In this document: piece after piece, positions 1-10,079 of the stretch
Layout of the letters: each line of letters starts with the position of its first letter
How positions within the stretch are numbered: position 1 is the first letter of the stretch
Assembly: GCF_014648115.1 (NCBI RefSeq)
Contig: NZ_BMQM01000005.1
Coordinates: 127,875 to 191,874, forward strand
Direction of reading: 5' to 3'
DNA length: 64,000 nt
Origin: Deinococcus seoulensis
GTDB taxonomy: Bacteria > Deinococcota > Deinococci > Deinococcales > Deinococcaceae
Position numbers and translations under genes: made by a program
Notes under the pieces: generated by a model
What the model was told of the DNA's origin: nothing
Seen by the model: only the letters and a program-made list of their open reading frames with translations
The model's database searches: none

Positions 1-64
1 AAAACAGAATCCCCTCGGACTCCAGCTCCTGCCAGTCCTTCTCGAACAGTTCCTTCAGTGGCAT
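1..64 (-). CDS. nuoB: NADH-quinone oxidoreductase subunit B (NuoB), N-terminal part only
   Basis: The first 21 codons are visible; the rest lies beyond the left edge. They read [20 protein letters not shown], which I recognise as the N-terminus of Deinococcus NuoB, the complex I subunit holding the terminal iron-sulfur cluster N2. The ATG is at 64-62. It lies about 100 bp downstream of nuoA on the same strand, the usual nuoA-nuoB order, so both probably belong to one nuo operon running leftwards. The cluster-binding cysteines are outside the window and cannot be checked. Confidence 0.85.
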   Translation of the reverse strand, partial: MPLKELFEKDWQELESEGILF

Positions 65-84
65 GGGACGACCTCCGGTTGGGG

Positions 85-165
85 CCAATGGCAGATGGCT
101 GATGGCAGATAGCCCGCAGTCTTCAGGCCATCAGCCATCTGCTTTCTGCTTTCCGCGTGTGTCAG
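85..165. repeat. degenerate heptamer array, nuoA-nuoB gap
   Basis: The spacer contains units of seven bases in a row, GGCAGAT GGCTGAT GGCAGAT, and further on the opposite orientation TCAGCCA TCTGCTT TCTGCTT TCCGCGT. The two blocks can pair with each other. Similar period-7 arrays occur in several other gaps of this window. Confidence 0.55.
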
Positions 166-557
166 GCCCATTCCAGCACCTTCTTTTTCAGCACGTACAC
201 GTACCCGACGAGCAGCAGCAGGACGAAGGTGATGGCTTCGAAGAAGGCGAAGGGGATGAGTTTCTGGTAGGCGACGGCCAGGGGGTAGAAGAAGGCGGTT
301 TCGATGTCGAAGATGATGAACAGCATGGCCACGAGGTAGAAGTGGACGGGGAAGCGCTGGCCGGTGCCGACGCCGCCGCGTTCGGGGTCGTTGCCGCTTT
401 CGTAGGCCATGAGTTTGGTGCGGCTGGCCTTCTTGGGGCCGAGGAGGGCGCTGGCGAGGACGGCGACGATGCCGATGCCGAGCGCGACGAGCAGCATGAT
501 GACGAAGTTGGCGTATTCGATGGTCGGTCTCCTTTCTGGGTCTGCGCCGCCCTCCAC
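162..557 (-). CDS. nuoA: NADH-quinone oxidoreductase subunit A (NuoA)
   Basis: Small membrane subunit of complex I. Three hydrophobic segments are visible, with the family signature KLMAYESGNDPE in the first loop and the conserved FPVHFYLVAMLFIIFDIE segment starting the second helix. The total length of 119-131 aa is normal for NuoA. The only standard start in frame is GTG at 557, but a strong ribosome binding site AAAGGAGA lies inside that reading, 6 nt before an ATC codon at 521-519 (ATC-GAA-TAC). The protein may really start at that ATC. The gene is followed by nuoB on the same strand. Confidence 0.9.
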   Translation of the reverse strand: MEGGADPERRPTIEYANFVIMLLVALGIGIVAVLASALLGPKKASRTKLMAYESGNDPERGGVGTGQRFPVHFYLVAMLFIIFDIETAFFYPLAVAYQKLIPFAFFEAITFVLLLLVGYVYVLKKKVLEWA

Positions 558-781
558 ACCACCTGCTCGTGAAAAACGGCACTAGGATCTGGAAAAAAAG
601 AGAAATCCTGAAACGAACTGCACTTCTGAACTGTTGGTACACCCTGTTTTATCACGGTTCACACGACACGCAGGCACAAACAGCCAACCCCGCCCCTGTC
701 AGGCCCACGTCTGCACCCACACCCGCACCACCGGCGGCATGTGCGCCCCGCCGACGCGACAGACAGTGGCACAGTGACGAC

Positions 782-1288
782 ATGCCCAGACCCACCCTCC
801 TGCTGACCCTCGCCGCCCTGACCCTGGGCACCGCGCACGCCGTCCGCGTTCCGGACTTCCTGAACCGCGTGGACCGCATCACCACCCGGCCCTTCTGCCA
901 GACCTTCGGCTGCCACGCCCAGCCCGTCACGGTCGGTCCGGACGCCACCTACCGCTCCGTGACGCTCACCACGTACCGCTACGAGATCCAGAAGATCTTC
1001 GGGCAACTGACCATCCGCCGCATGCAGGACGGGTACGTGTACGACATGCACCTCACGGCCGCCGCGTACCCCCTGACCGACGTGCAGGCCCGCGCGTTCT
1101 CCCTGCTGACCCGCGACCTGCTGGACGTCACCTTCAGCCGGGCGCAGTTGAACACCTGCCTGAACGAAGCGCGGCAGGACGATCAGGGCGGCTTCCTGAC
1201 CCTGGTGGACCAGTGGGCCGTCGGGTGCAGCCTGATTCCGCAGGACGGCTCGTTCAAGAGCGTCATCACCATCTGGCCGATCGGCTGA
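782..1288 (+). CDS. secreted hypothetical protein
   Basis: 168-aa protein of unknown function, divergent from nuoA. The start at 782 is chosen because it places a typical signal peptide (MPRPTLLLTLAALTLGTAHA) at the N-terminus; the frame is open further upstream but that part is low-complexity. The mature part has four cysteines (a CQTFGC pair and two later ones), suggesting disulfide bonds in an exported protein. No family was recognised. No clear Shine-Dalgarno sequence precedes the start. Confidence 0.6.
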   Translation: MPRPTLLLTLAALTLGTAHAVRVPDFLNRVDRITTRPFCQTFGCHAQPVTVGPDATYRSVTLTTYRYEIQKIFGQLTIRRMQDGYVYDMHLTAAAYPLTDVQARAFSLLTRDLLDVTFSRAQLNTCLNEARQDDQGGFLTLVDQWAVGCSLIPQDGSFKSVITIWPIG

Positions 1289-1294
1289 CCCGGA

Positions 1295-1315
1295 CGCCCT
1301 CCACCCGGAAGGGCG
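1295..1315. terminator. weak hairpin between convergent genes
   Basis: CGCCCT and AGGGCG form a 6-bp stem with a 9-nt loop just after the stop of the secreted protein gene. No T tract follows, so it is only a possible terminator for either convergent gene. Confidence 0.35.
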
Positions 1316-1412
1316 CCGGGTTGACAACTTCACGTCCGGAGGGGCCTTTCTTTCCTACTCACTTCGCCCGGACCCAGCGGCTTTATAAGCCATTCAGTCG
1401 GAGTCCGTACTA
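1316..1412. repeat. interspersed TGATACGG element, truncated copy
   Basis: Matches the distal two thirds of the 140-bp element found complete at 39387 and 63688 (shared blocks include CACGTCCGGA and GACCCAGCGGCTTTATAAGC). Its end reads GAGTCCGTACTA, and the last three bases are the TAG stop codon of the histidine kinase gene read on the minus strand. Confidence 0.65.
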
Positions 1413-2558
1413 CACCAGTTCCACAAAGTCGTCGTCGTCGTTATCCTGCGCGGACGGCACCGTGAAGATGAACGACGCGCCCTTGCCGCGTTCGGATTCC
1501 ACGCGGATGGTGCCGCCGTGCTCCTCGACCGCCAGTTTGCAGAACGCCAGTCCCATGCCGGTATCGAAGCGGCCGTGCAGGGTCAGGCGGGACTGCTCGA
1601 ACGCCGCGAACAGGTTGGGGATGTCGTCGGCCGGGATGCCCTCGCCGTCGTCGCGGACCATGACCTGCACGCCCTCCGGGATGCTTTTGGCCATGATGGT
1701 GATCACGCCGCCCGTGGTGGTGTGCTTCAGGGCGTTGCTGATCAGGTTCGCCAGGACGCGGCGCAGGATTTCCGGGTCGGCGCTGGCGGGGCTCATGTCG
1801 GCCTCGATGTCCACGCGCACGTGCCGGTCGCGCAGGCCGCTGCCCACGTCGCCGCGCGCCTGTTCGATCACCTCGCGGAACATGGGCGTGAACATCAGTT
1901 CGCGTTTCAGGTTCATCTTCCCGGCCTGGATCTTGCGGACGTCCAGCATGTTCGCCGCGAGGTGCAGCAGGTGCTGCGTCTCGTCGTGCGCGACTTTCAG
2001 CAGTTCGCGGTTGTCCTCGGGGACGCGCGGGTCGTCCTGCACAATCTCGATCAGGCCCATCACGGCCGCGATGGGGTTTTTCAGGTCGTGGACCAGCATG
2101 TGCACCAGCTGGTCGCGCACGCGTTCCTCGTGCTCCCAGGTGTCCATGCGGCGTTGCAGGCTCGCCACGCGCGTCAGGGCCTCGCGGTGCTGCTGCGCGC
2201 GGGCCAGCATGGTCCGTACCTGCAGGGCCATCGCCTCGGGCGGGGTGGCGTCGCTGATCAGGGCGTCCGCTCCGGCGGCCAGCAGTTCGCCCAGGCCCTG
2301 GGTGCCCACGCCCAGCCACTGCGTGCCGCTCAGTTCGGCGCGCTGGCGCAGCATGGGCAGCACCTGATGCAGGGGCACGCCGGGCGTGCTGGTGTACAGC
2401 AGCGCCACGTCGGGAATGATGACGTGCGATTCGCGCAGCAGGCTTTCCGCGTCCGGGATGTGCTTGACGACCGCGCGGGGCAGCAGCGGCGTCAGTTGCA
2501 GCGCGCGGCCCGGATCAGCAGCGACGACAAACACATGGAGAGTCTCGGGAGTCGTCAT
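1410..2558 (-). CDS. sensor histidine kinase with pseudo-receiver N-terminus
   Basis: 382-aa soluble kinase. Residues 1-120 look like a response-regulator receiver fold, but the usual phosphoacceptor aspartate after strand 3 is replaced (PDVALLYTS, Tyr55), so it is probably a pseudo-receiver used for sensing. Residues 125-210 form the dimerisation and phosphotransfer domain with His157 in [10 protein letters not shown]. The ATPase domain shows the N box (NLISNALKH, Asn275), G1 ([10 protein letters not shown], 303-312) and G2 (GMGLAF, 334-339). The start at 2558 has AAGG at a good distance; the longer reading lacks kinase-like sequence. There is no membrane segment and no response regulator beside it. 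The gene ends in an acidic tail and its TAG stop lies in a repeat element. Confidence 0.85.
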   Translation of the reverse strand: MTTPETLHVFVVAADPGRALQLTPLLPRAVVKHIPDAESLLRESHVIIPDVALLYTSTPGVPLHQVLPMLRQRAELSGTQWLGVGTQGLGELLAAGADALISDATPPEAMALQVRTMLARAQQHREALTRVASLQRRMDTWEHEERVRDQLVHMLVHDLKNPIAAVMGLIEIVQDDPRVPEDNRELLKVAHDETQHLLHLAANMLDVRKIQAGKMNLKRELMFTPMFREVIEQARGDVGSGLRDRHVRVDIEADMSPASADPEILRRVLANLISNALKHTTTGGVITIMAKSIPEGVQVMVRDDGEGIPADDIPNLFAAFEQSRLTLHGRFDTGMGLAFCKLAVEEHGGTIRVESERGKGASFIFTVPSAQDNDDDDFVELV

Positions 2559-2703
2559 GAAGTGCCTTGCAGTGTACCCCGCCGCTGCCGGGCATGTCGG
2601 GAAGACCTTCACACGGACCCTTCCCCCCGCCGGAGGGGCCATGAGGACCGCGCCCCGGACGGTGAAGGTCCGGGGCGCGGCGGGAACACGGGAGGAGTGG
2701 GGT

Positions 2704-3566
2704 TCAGCCCTTGACGGACCCGGCCAGCAGGCCGCGCACGAAGTACCGGCCCAGCAGGATGTACACCAGCAGGGTGGGCAGCGCCGCCAGGATCGCGCCG
2801 GCCATCGGCAGGTTCCAGCTGACTGCCTGACCGCCCGCCAGTTGCGACAGGGCGTACGTGACGGGCTGGCTGGTCGTGTTGGTCAGGGTGGCGGCGAACA
2901 GGAACTCGTTCCAGACCTGCGTGAACTGCCAGATGATCACGACCACGAAACCGGGGATGCTGATCGGGAAGATCACGAGGCGGTAGATGCTCCAGAAGCC
3001 CGCGCCGTCGATGGTGGCGGCCTCGACGAGCGCGTCGGGCACGTCGGCGTAGAAGTTCCGGAAGATCAGCGTGGTGATCGGAATGCCGTACACCACGTGC
3101 GCCAGGATCAGACCCCAGATGCTGCCGTACAGGCCGATGGACTTGATGAACTGGAACAGCGGGATCAGCACTGCCTGGTACGGAATGAACATCCCGAACA
3201 GCATCAGCGCGAACAGGGTGTTCGCCCCACGGAACTTCCACTTGCTCAGGGCGTAGCCGTTCAGGCTGCCCAGCATGGCGCTCAGCAGCGTGGCGACCAC
3301 GGCCAGGAACAGGCTGTTGAGCATGTTCCCGCCGATCTTGCCCCACGCCTCACTGAAACTGGCCCAGTTCAGCGCGGCCGGCCAGTGCCAGGTGGTGGCG
3401 AGGTTGATGGCGTCCGGGCTTTTCAGGGCGGTGGCGAACAGCAGGTACACCGGGATCAGGAAGAACAGTGCCGCCACGACCAGCAGGGCGTACATGAGAA
3501 TCCGGCCGGGCTGGATGGGTTTGCGGGGGGTGGTGGGGGCCGGGGCGGCCTTGGCGGGGGCGCTGG

Positions 3567-3570
<4 letters not shown>
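2704..3570 (-). CDS. sugar ABC transporter permease (MalG type)
   Basis: 288-aa inner-membrane protein with six hydrophobic segments and the ATPase-docking EAA loop ([20 protein letters not shown]), typical of the second permease of CUT1 carbohydrate importers. A proline-rich cytoplasmic leader of about 20 residues precedes helix 1. The ATG at 3570 overlaps the stop of the upstream permease in ATGA, indicating translational coupling. Together with the other permease and the glucose-type binding protein it should form a sugar importer. No ATPase follows, so a shared MsmK/MalK-like ATPase encoded elsewhere is inferred. Confidence 0.9.
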
Positions 3571-4691
<1,121 letters not shown>

Positions 4692-5027
4692 AATCGGGCC
4701 TCCTTTCTGGCCGGAACGGCGTCTGGGCGTACCGGCCCGTGAACTCGGTGGTGCGGGGGTGCGGGCGACAGGCTGATCGTGACATGCGGGCGGTGGCCGT
4801 GTGGTCAGGTGTCTGCGTGGTCAGGTGGCCGTGTGGCGGCTGCGTTGAAGCGCTTCCGTTTCGGGGGCTGGTCCACGGGCACGGCACGTATCAAGGGGTG
4901 TGGGCTGCGGGCTCAGGCGGCGGGCGTGTGCCCGCGTGACCTGAAACCCACAACCCACAACCGGACAGCTGGGGAAGTGTGATCCGCATCCGGCCCGGAC
5001 CCCACGGTGGGGGCCCAGGCGGGCGGG
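4692..5027. other. 336-nt intra-operon gap with a possible operator
   Basis: No gene is visible. The gap separates the binding-protein gene from the permease genes. It holds GTGGTCAGGTG duplications (4798-4830), a perfect 10-bp palindrome GAAGCGCTTC with central CG at 4847-4856, which resembles a LacI-type operator, and a short heptamer array AACCCAC AACCCAC AACCGGA near 4945-4966. It could hold an internal promoter or a processing site that keeps binding protein above permease; this is inference. Confidence 0.35.
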
Positions 5028-6263
5028 TTACTTGCCGATGCCGGCGCGGACGGCCAGCTGCTGCGCGGCGGCGGCGGCCCCGGCGCTGTTCTTGCTGGCG
5101 ACGAACTGGTCGATCACGGCCCCGAAGGCGCTGGTGAAGCTTTCGGGCGCGACGGCGCCGTGCACGAGGCTGCCGACGATCTTGTTGCTCTTCCAGTCGG
5201 CGGCGGCGCTCTTGCTGTAGGTGTTGTACTTGCTCAGGTCGCTGTCGGTGCGCGCGGCGATCGAGCCTTTCAGGGGGTTGAAGGCGTCCTGTCCGGCCTT
5301 GCTGCCCAGGACTTTCAGCCAGTTCATGGCCTCGGCGCGGTTCTTGGCGCCCTTGGGCAGACCGAAGGAGTCGGCCAGCATCACGAAGGTCTTGGTGGTG
5401 CCGGGGGCGGGCGCCCAGCCGAAGCCGGTGTTCGGGGCGAGTTTCTTGGTGGTCGTGAAGTACCCGGCCGCCCAGTCGCCCATGATGTTGAAGGCGCTGG
5501 TGCCGTCGATGATGCGGTCACTGGCCTGCTGCCAGCTGAGGCCCGAAGCGTCCTTGTTGGCGCAGTCCATGACCTTGCCGAAGGTGGTGAAGCCCGCGAC
5601 GACCTTGGGGTCCGTGAACTTCATCTTGCCGGACCAGAGGTTCTCCCAGCCCTGCGCGCCCAGGGTGCCGATCATGACGCTCTCCCAGAGGTGTTGCTGG
5701 GTCCAGTTCTCACCGACGACCAGCGGCGCGGCCACGCCCTTGGCTTTCAGGGTGGAGCAGGTCTTCAGGAATTCGGGCCAGGTCTTGGGCACGGTGACGC
5801 CCCAGGCCTTCAGTTTGGCGGGGTTGTACCACATGACGTTGCTGCGGTGCACGTTCACGGGCACGCTCCAGATCTTGCCGTTCGTGCTGATCAGCTTGAT
5901 CAGGTCCTTGGGGAAGGCCTTGTCGAAGCCTTCGCTCTTGAACAGGCTGCTCAGGTCTTCCATGCGCCCGGCGACGACCCAGGTGCCGATGAGTTCCTGA
6001 CCGGCGTGCGCCTGGAAGGAGTCGGGGGGCGTGCCGCCCAGCATGCGGGTCTTCAGGACGGCCTTGGCGTTCGTGCCGGCGCCGCCGGAGACGGTGGCGT
6101 TGTCCACGGCGACCGAGGGGTACTTCTGCTTGTACAGCTTGACCAGGGCTTCGAGGGCGGGGCCTTCATCGCCGGACCACCAGGAGAAGATTTCGAGTTT
6201 GCCAGCGGCGGAGGCGCTGGTGGTGACGGCGAGGGCGGCGGCGATCAGGAGTGCTTTTTTCAT
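5028..6263 (-). CDS. glucose/galactose-type sugar-binding protein of ABC transporter
   Basis: 411-aa secreted binding protein. Residues 1-20 are a signal peptide ending in SASAA; the mature protein begins [20 protein letters not shown], nearly identical in style to the Thermus thermophilus glucose/galactose-binding protein, and the similarity continues throughout ([58 protein letters not shown]). It captures hexose outside the membrane for the two permeases that follow. The ATG at 6263 overlaps the stop of the ROK gene (ATGA), so the regulator and the binding protein are translationally coupled. Substrate is inferred from the Thermus relative. Confidence 0.9.
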   Translation of the reverse strand: MKKALLIAAALAVTTSASAAGKLEIFSWWSGDEGPALEALVKLYKQKYPSVAVDNATVSGGAGTNAKAVLKTRMLGGTPPDSFQAHAGQELIGTWVVAGRMEDLSSLFKSEGFDKAFPKDLIKLISTNGKIWSVPVNVHRSNVMWYNPAKLKAWGVTVPKTWPEFLKTCSTLKAKGVAAPLVVGENWTQQHLWESVMIGTLGAQGWENLWSGKMKFTDPKVVAGFTTFGKVMDCANKDASGLSWQQASDRIIDGTSAFNIMGDWAAGYFTTTKKLAPNTGFGWAPAPGTTKTFVMLADSFGLPKGAKNRAEAMNWLKVLGSKAGQDAFNPLKGSIAARTDSDLSKYNTYSKSAAADWKSNKIVGSLVHGAVAPESFTSAFGAVIDQFVASKNSAGAAAAAQQLAVRAGIGK

Positions 6264-7657
6264 GGTGTTCCTCCGTGCGAAACGGTGCGGGTCGTGTGGT
6301 TGGGTGAGCTCTGCGTGGCCGGGAGCGGCGCCGGGTGGGCGTCGACCGGGCGGGGTGGTGACGGTCCGGCCGGGGGTGCGCGGCTGGCCGGGTCGCGGCC
6401 TGCGGTGCGGGCACTCTGGGCCAGGCGTGAGATGGCGTACAGGTGCGGCAGGCCGCGCGGGGTGAACAGCGAGTCGAGCATCATGGCCCCGGCGCCCAGC
6501 ACCCCGGCGTCCACGCCGAGCGTGCCGAGTTCGATGCGGGTGCGGTCCACGTTGATGCGCATGGTGCGGCCCTGGGCACTGGCGCGGATGGCGGCCAGCA
6601 GCACGTCTCCGGCCTGGGCGAGGCGGCCGCCGATGATCACGGCTTCCGGGTTGAACAGGTTCATGGTGGTGCTGATCGCCACGCCCAGGTGATGCCCGGC
6701 CTCTTCCCACACGGCGCGGGCCAGCGGGTCGGTGTTCGCGTGGCTGAGCAGGTCGTTCATGCTGATGGGATTGGGCAGCGTGGTGGGGGCGCCGGTGGCG
6801 CGCAGGCTGCGGGCCAGCGTGACGAGCACCTGCGCGGCGGCGTAACTTTCGAGGCTGCCGGGGTTGCCGCTGCGGCCGACAGGGCCCTGCTCGTTGATGC
6901 TGATGTGCCCGATCTCGCCGGCGCCGCCGCGCATGCCGCGGTGCAGGCGGCCGCCGAGCAGTACGCCGGCGCCGATGCCGGTGGCGGCCTTCACGTAGAT
7001 CAGGTCCTGGGTGCCGCGGTGCGCGCCGAAGCGGGCCTCGGCGAGGGCGCCCAGGTTGGCGTCGTTGTCGACGAGCACGTCGAGGTTCAGGCGGGCCTGG
7101 AGGGCCTCGCGGATGTTCTCGCCGTCCCAGCCGGGCATGTTGGGGGGCAGGACGACGTGCCCGGTGTCGTGGTCGACCGGGCCGGGCACGCCGATCCCGG
7201 CGAGCGCGATCTGCGCGGCGCTGATGTCGGCGGCGCGCATGGCCTGGATGCTCAGGTCGGTCAGCAGGTCGTAGGTGGCCTGGGGGCCGCTGACGATGTC
7301 GTGCGGGACGGTCAGGCTGGCCAGCGACTGGCAGTGCAGGTCCAGGACGTCCACGCGGGCGTGACTGGCGCCCAGGTCGATGGCGAGCAGCGCGGCGGCG
7401 CGGGTGTTGAGGTTCAGCAGCGTGGCGCGCCGTCCGACGCCGCCGCTGCCGCGCGTGCCGACTTCCTGCACCAGTCCGACGCTGATCAGTTCCGTGACGA
7501 TGGAGCTGATGGCGCTGCGCGACAGACCCAGTTCGCGCGAGATGTCCACGCGTGCCAGGTCCCCGTCCCACAGCAGTTCCAGCAGCAGCAGCGTGTGCCG
7601 CGCGCGGATGGCCGCGAGGTCCAGGGTGTCTGGTGTGTGGTGTTCGGTGCGGAGCAT
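6260..7657 (-). CDS. ROK-family transcriptional regulator of the sugar uptake operon
   Basis: 465 aa. Residues 20-65 form a winged helix-turn-helix ([21 protein letters not shown]), followed by the ROK kinase-like fold with [12 protein letters not shown] (91-102), the IGVPGPVD loop and the ATGIGAG motif. The cysteines of the usual ROK zinc motif (CxCGxxGC) are missing: the region reads [13 protein letters not shown]. About 60 C-terminal residues are proline-rich and probably disordered. The start at 7657 has GAGG nine bases upstream. It heads the sugar importer operon and a ROK-type palindrome lies 160 bp upstream, so autoregulation by a sugar effector is likely. Confidence 0.85.
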   Translation of the reverse strand: MLRTEHHTPDTLDLAAIRARHTLLLLELLWDGDLARVDISRELGLSRSAISSIVTELISVGLVQEVGTRGSGGVGRRATLLNLNTRAAALLAIDLGASHARVDVLDLHCQSLASLTVPHDIVSGPQATYDLLTDLSIQAMRAADISAAQIALAGIGVPGPVDHDTGHVVLPPNMPGWDGENIREALQARLNLDVLVDNDANLGALAEARFGAHRGTQDLIYVKAATGIGAGVLLGGRLHRGMRGGAGEIGHISINEQGPVGRSGNPGSLESYAAAQVLVTLARSLRATGAPTTLPNPISMNDLLSHANTDPLARAVWEEAGHHLGVAISTTMNLFNPEAVIIGGRLAQAGDVLLAAIRASAQGRTMRINVDRTRIELGTLGVDAGVLGAGAMMLDSLFTPRGLPHLYAISRLAQSARTAGRDPASRAPPAGPSPPRPVDAHPAPLPATQSSPNHTTRTVSHGGTP

Positions 7658-7813
7658 GCGGGGAACCTCGGGGCGTGGGGGTCGCCTGGGCAGGGGGGAG
7701 CCTGGTCCGGTCGGTGACCGGGGCCGGTTCGGCGGCGGCGTTCCGTCTGTTACGGAGTGGCCGGGCCGGGTTGAGAAGGGAACTTGTGTGGAGTCATCTT
7801 GCGCGTTCAATAT

Positions 7814-7834
7814 TTTGTTTGTCAAACGAACAAA
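7814..7834. promoter_or_regulatory. candidate ROK/XylR-type operator
   Basis: A 21-bp imperfect palindrome with half sites TTTGTTTG and CGAACAAA (8 of 10 base pairs symmetric) sits in a short AT-rich stretch upstream of the ROK gene. ROK repressors of the XylR type bind related TTTGTTT...AAACAAA sites, so this is the likely target of the adjacent regulator. The exact promoter elements are not clear. Confidence 0.5.
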
Positions 7835-7977
7835 TTAATGGAAGCAATTCCACCTGCCTAGACAGAAGCGGCTGTATGACTCCTCTCCCCCGCTGCACAC
7901 ACCCACAGTTCATGCACGCGCCCCCAGCAGGCAGAAGCCCACGCTGACCGGTCAGGCATACCACTCCCATCGCGTCA

Positions 7978-8037
7978 GGGCCGTTCCCCGAACAGCGACA
8001 TCAGGAACTCCTGACACCTCCATTCGGGGAACGGCCC
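7978..8037. terminator. large nested hairpin between rok and lysS
   Basis: A perfect 15-bp stem GGGCCGTTCCCCGAA / TTCGGGGAACGGCCC encloses a second hairpin TCAGGA-AC-TCCTGA. There is no T tract. It may be the lysS transcription end, now separated from the lysS stop codon by an inserted repeat element. A 12-bp palindrome CTGACCGGTCAG lies just beyond at 7944-7955. Confidence 0.4.
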
Positions 8038-8088
8038 TCCTGACCCGGCGGGTCACCTACGCCGACATGATGGACAGCGCCGCCAGGC

Positions 8089-8323
8089 TCATACGGACTG
8101 CCGTTTGTCTCGTTAAGTACACTGCGTTTATCTTTTAGATAAACCGCGCGGAGCGCGTAGCAGAAGAAGTACGTTGAAGCGGGAATGGAGAGATTCCGGC
8201 GCTTTCCCGGAATCTCACAATGTTAGCTTCAACGTACTTAACAGATCGGAACCCGCCCGGCTCCTACTCGCATCCGCTCGGATCGAATGGTCTGTGCCGC
8301 CCATTCAATCCGAGTCCGTATCA
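8089..8323. repeat. interspersed TGATACGG element, copy carrying an insertion
   Basis: Both ends match the 140-bp element (CATACGGACTGCCGTTTG on the left, CCATTCAATCCGAGTCCGTATCA-type end on the right), but the copy is interrupted after CGTTAA by about 125 bp of other sequence. The last three bases, 8321-8323, are the TGA stop codon of lysS on the minus strand. Confidence 0.7.
8113..8241. mobile_element. small hairpin-rich insertion inside the repeat
   Basis: Bounded by TTAAGTAC (8113-8120) and GTACTTAA (8234-8241), an exact inverted repeat. Inside are a perfect 8-bp hairpin GTTTATCT/AGATAAAC, 14-bp inverted repeats AAGTACGTTGAAGC (8167-8180) and GCTTCAACGTACTT (8226-8239), and a 10-bp hairpin GAGATTCCGG/CCGGAATCTC. 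It has no coding capacity and interrupts an older repeat, so it behaves like a miniature insertion element. Confidence 0.5.
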
Positions 8324-9880
8324 GCCTTCCGCGGCCCCGCCTTCCGCCTCGCCCGTGCCCTCGGGGCGCAGCAGCGGGAACAGCAGTACGTCCCGGATGG
8401 AATCCCGGTCGGTCATCAGCATCGCCAGTCGGTCCATGCCCATCCCCATCCCGGCGGTGGGCGGCATGCCGTACTCCAGCGCCAGCAGGAAGTCCTCGTC
8501 CTGCTCGTGCGCCTCGTCGTCCCCGGCGTCCCGGCGGGCCGTCTGCGCCTCAAAGCGTGCCCGCTGGTCCAGCGCGTCGTTCAGCTCGGAGTAGATGGGC
8601 GCCAGTTCGAAGCCCGCCACGTACAGGTCGGCACGTTCGGCCAGACCCTCGCGGTCACGGTGCACCTTCACCAGCGGACTGATCGCCAGCGGCATGTCCG
8701 TCAGGAAGGTCGGGTTCTGCAGCAGCGGCTCGACGTACTCGCCGCCCAGCTTGTCCAGCAGCTTGTAGTCCGGGGTCTTGCGGTGCTCGGGGTGGTGCAC
8801 GTCGCTCCACTCGCGCAGCTTCACGAGGTCCAGCGGGTCGAAGTCCAGCCCCGCCTGCTCTTTCAGGGCCGTCACGAAGTCCAGGCGCGCGAAAGGCAGC
8901 GAGAAGTCCAGTTCGCGGCCCTGGTACGTCAGTTTCGGCTCGCCCTTGAGTTCCACGACCAGGTCGTGCAGCAGCGTCTCCACCAGCACCATCATGTCGT
9001 TGTAGTCGCCGTACGCGAAGTACGCTTCGAGCATGGTGAATTCCGGGTTGTGCGTGCGGTCGATGCCCTCGTTGCGGTAGTTGCGGCCGATCTCGTACAC
9101 CCGCTCGAAACCGCCCACCAGCAGCCGCTTGAGGTACAGCTCCAGGCTGATGCGCATGCTGAACTCGTGACCCAGCGCGTTGTGGAAGGTCTTGAACGGC
9201 TTGGCCTCGGTCCCACCGGGAACGACCTGCAACGTGGGGCCCTCGACCTCCATGAAGTCGCGGCTGTCGAGGAAGGTGCGGATGAAGCGCAGCATCCGCG
9301 AGCGCGTGCGGTACACCTCGCGGCTCTCCGGGTTGATCATCAGGTCCACGTAGCGGCGCCGGGCACGCAGTTCCTCGTCCTGCAGGCCGTGGAACTTGCT
9401 GGGCAGCGGATGCAGGCTCTTGACCAGCGGTTGCCAGGACGTCACGCGCAGCGTCAGCTGACCGGTCTTCGTGACGAACGGGAAGCCGCGCACGCCGATG
9501 ATGTCGCCCAGGTCGATCTTCTTCGTCGGGTCGAAGTTCTCGGTGTCCTGCTTGGAGAAGTGCAGCTGGATCTTGCCGTGCTCGTCGCTGAGGTCCGCGA
9601 AGGCCGCCTTGCCCATGTGGCGCATCAGGGTCACGCGCCCGGCCAGCGCGTACTGCGTTTCAGGCCACTCCTGCCCGGCCTCCCACTTCGGCGCGCCGTC
9701 CTCGCCGTGCGTGTCGGCCGGGTGCGCGGCCAGCACGTCGCGGGCGTGGTGGGTGCGCGGGTACGTGTAGGGGTGCGCCTCGAAACCAGCCGCGACCTGG
9801 GCGTCCAGGTTGTTCAGGCGGCTGACGGTCTGCTCGTGCAGACCCTCGGGGCGGTTGGTGGGGGCAGAACCTTCAGACAT
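8321..9880 (-). CDS. lysS: lysyl-tRNA synthetase, class II
   Basis: 519 aa, charges tRNA-Lys with lysine. An N-terminal OB-fold anticodon domain (about residues 60-180) is followed by the class II catalytic core: motif 2 ([20 protein letters not shown]) and motif 3 ([14 protein letters not shown]) are intact. The start at 9880 is chosen because TATACT lies exactly 7 nt upstream, as in leaderless transcripts, and no ribosome binding site is seen. The N-terminal 45 residues are an extension rich in His and Pro. The TGA stop is provided by the end of a repeat element. Confidence 0.92.
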   Translation of the reverse strand: MSEGSAPTNRPEGLHEQTVSRLNNLDAQVAAGFEAHPYTYPRTHHARDVLAAHPADTHGEDGAPKWEAGQEWPETQYALAGRVTLMRHMGKAAFADLSDEHGKIQLHFSKQDTENFDPTKKIDLGDIIGVRGFPFVTKTGQLTLRVTSWQPLVKSLHPLPSKFHGLQDEELRARRRYVDLMINPESREVYRTRSRMLRFIRTFLDSRDFMEVEGPTLQVVPGGTEAKPFKTFHNALGHEFSMRISLELYLKRLLVGGFERVYEIGRNYRNEGIDRTHNPEFTMLEAYFAYGDYNDMMVLVETLLHDLVVELKGEPKLTYQGRELDFSLPFARLDFVTALKEQAGLDFDPLDLVKLREWSDVHHPEHRKTPDYKLLDKLGGEYVEPLLQNPTFLTDMPLAISPLVKVHRDREGLAERADLYVAGFELAPIYSELNDALDQRARFEAQTARRDAGDDEAHEQDEDFLLALEYGMPPTAGMGMGMDRLAMLMTDRDSIRDVLLFPLLRPEGTGEAEGGAAEG

Positions 9881-9887
9881 AAGCGCA

Positions 9888-9893
9888 AGTATA
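9888..9893 (-). promoter_or_regulatory. lysS -10 element, leaderless
   Basis: TATACT on the minus strand ends 7 nt before the lysS ATG, placing the transcription start at or next to the start codon. No good -35 hexamer is seen. Confidence 0.55.
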
Positions 9894-10009
9894 CGGTCAG
9901 GCCCGCAAGGCGCGCAGGACACGCCGCCCCGCACACCGGTAGCAGCGCGGCCCAGTAGCAGCGCGTGCCGGTCACCGCAGCCCGGTCACCGCATCCCGGT
10001 AAACGGAAC

Positions 10010-10041
10010 GTGACCCCCGTCCACGCTGGGATGGGGGTCAC
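10010..10041 (-). terminator. hairpin downstream of rplY
   Basis: GTGACCCCC / GGGGGTCAC gives a perfect 9-bp stem with a 14-nt loop, 40 bp after the rplY stop; on the minus strand it is followed by GTTCCGTTT. Just beyond are 14-bp tandem repeats of the CCGGTCACCGCAGC type (9968-10000). Confidence 0.55.
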
Positions 10042-10079
10042 GGAGGGAGCGGTCACGGGGACCGCACCCCGGTGCGGGA

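Noticed and set aside
4847..4856. GAAGCGCTTC as a definite operator for the sugar importer
   Set aside because: A 10-bp palindrome is expected by chance at times in such sequence and its position inside the operon is odd; it is kept only as a weak possibility.
5028..7571. Minus-strand frame of 847 codons ending in the sugar-binding protein
   Set aside because: Only the part from 6263 on is real; the first 436 codons are an Arg/Pro-rich shadow of the ROK gene.
7978..8037. Large hairpin as a riboswitch or structured RNA gene
   Set aside because: It is a simple nested palindrome with no conserved riboswitch core, between genes where a terminator is the simpler explanation.
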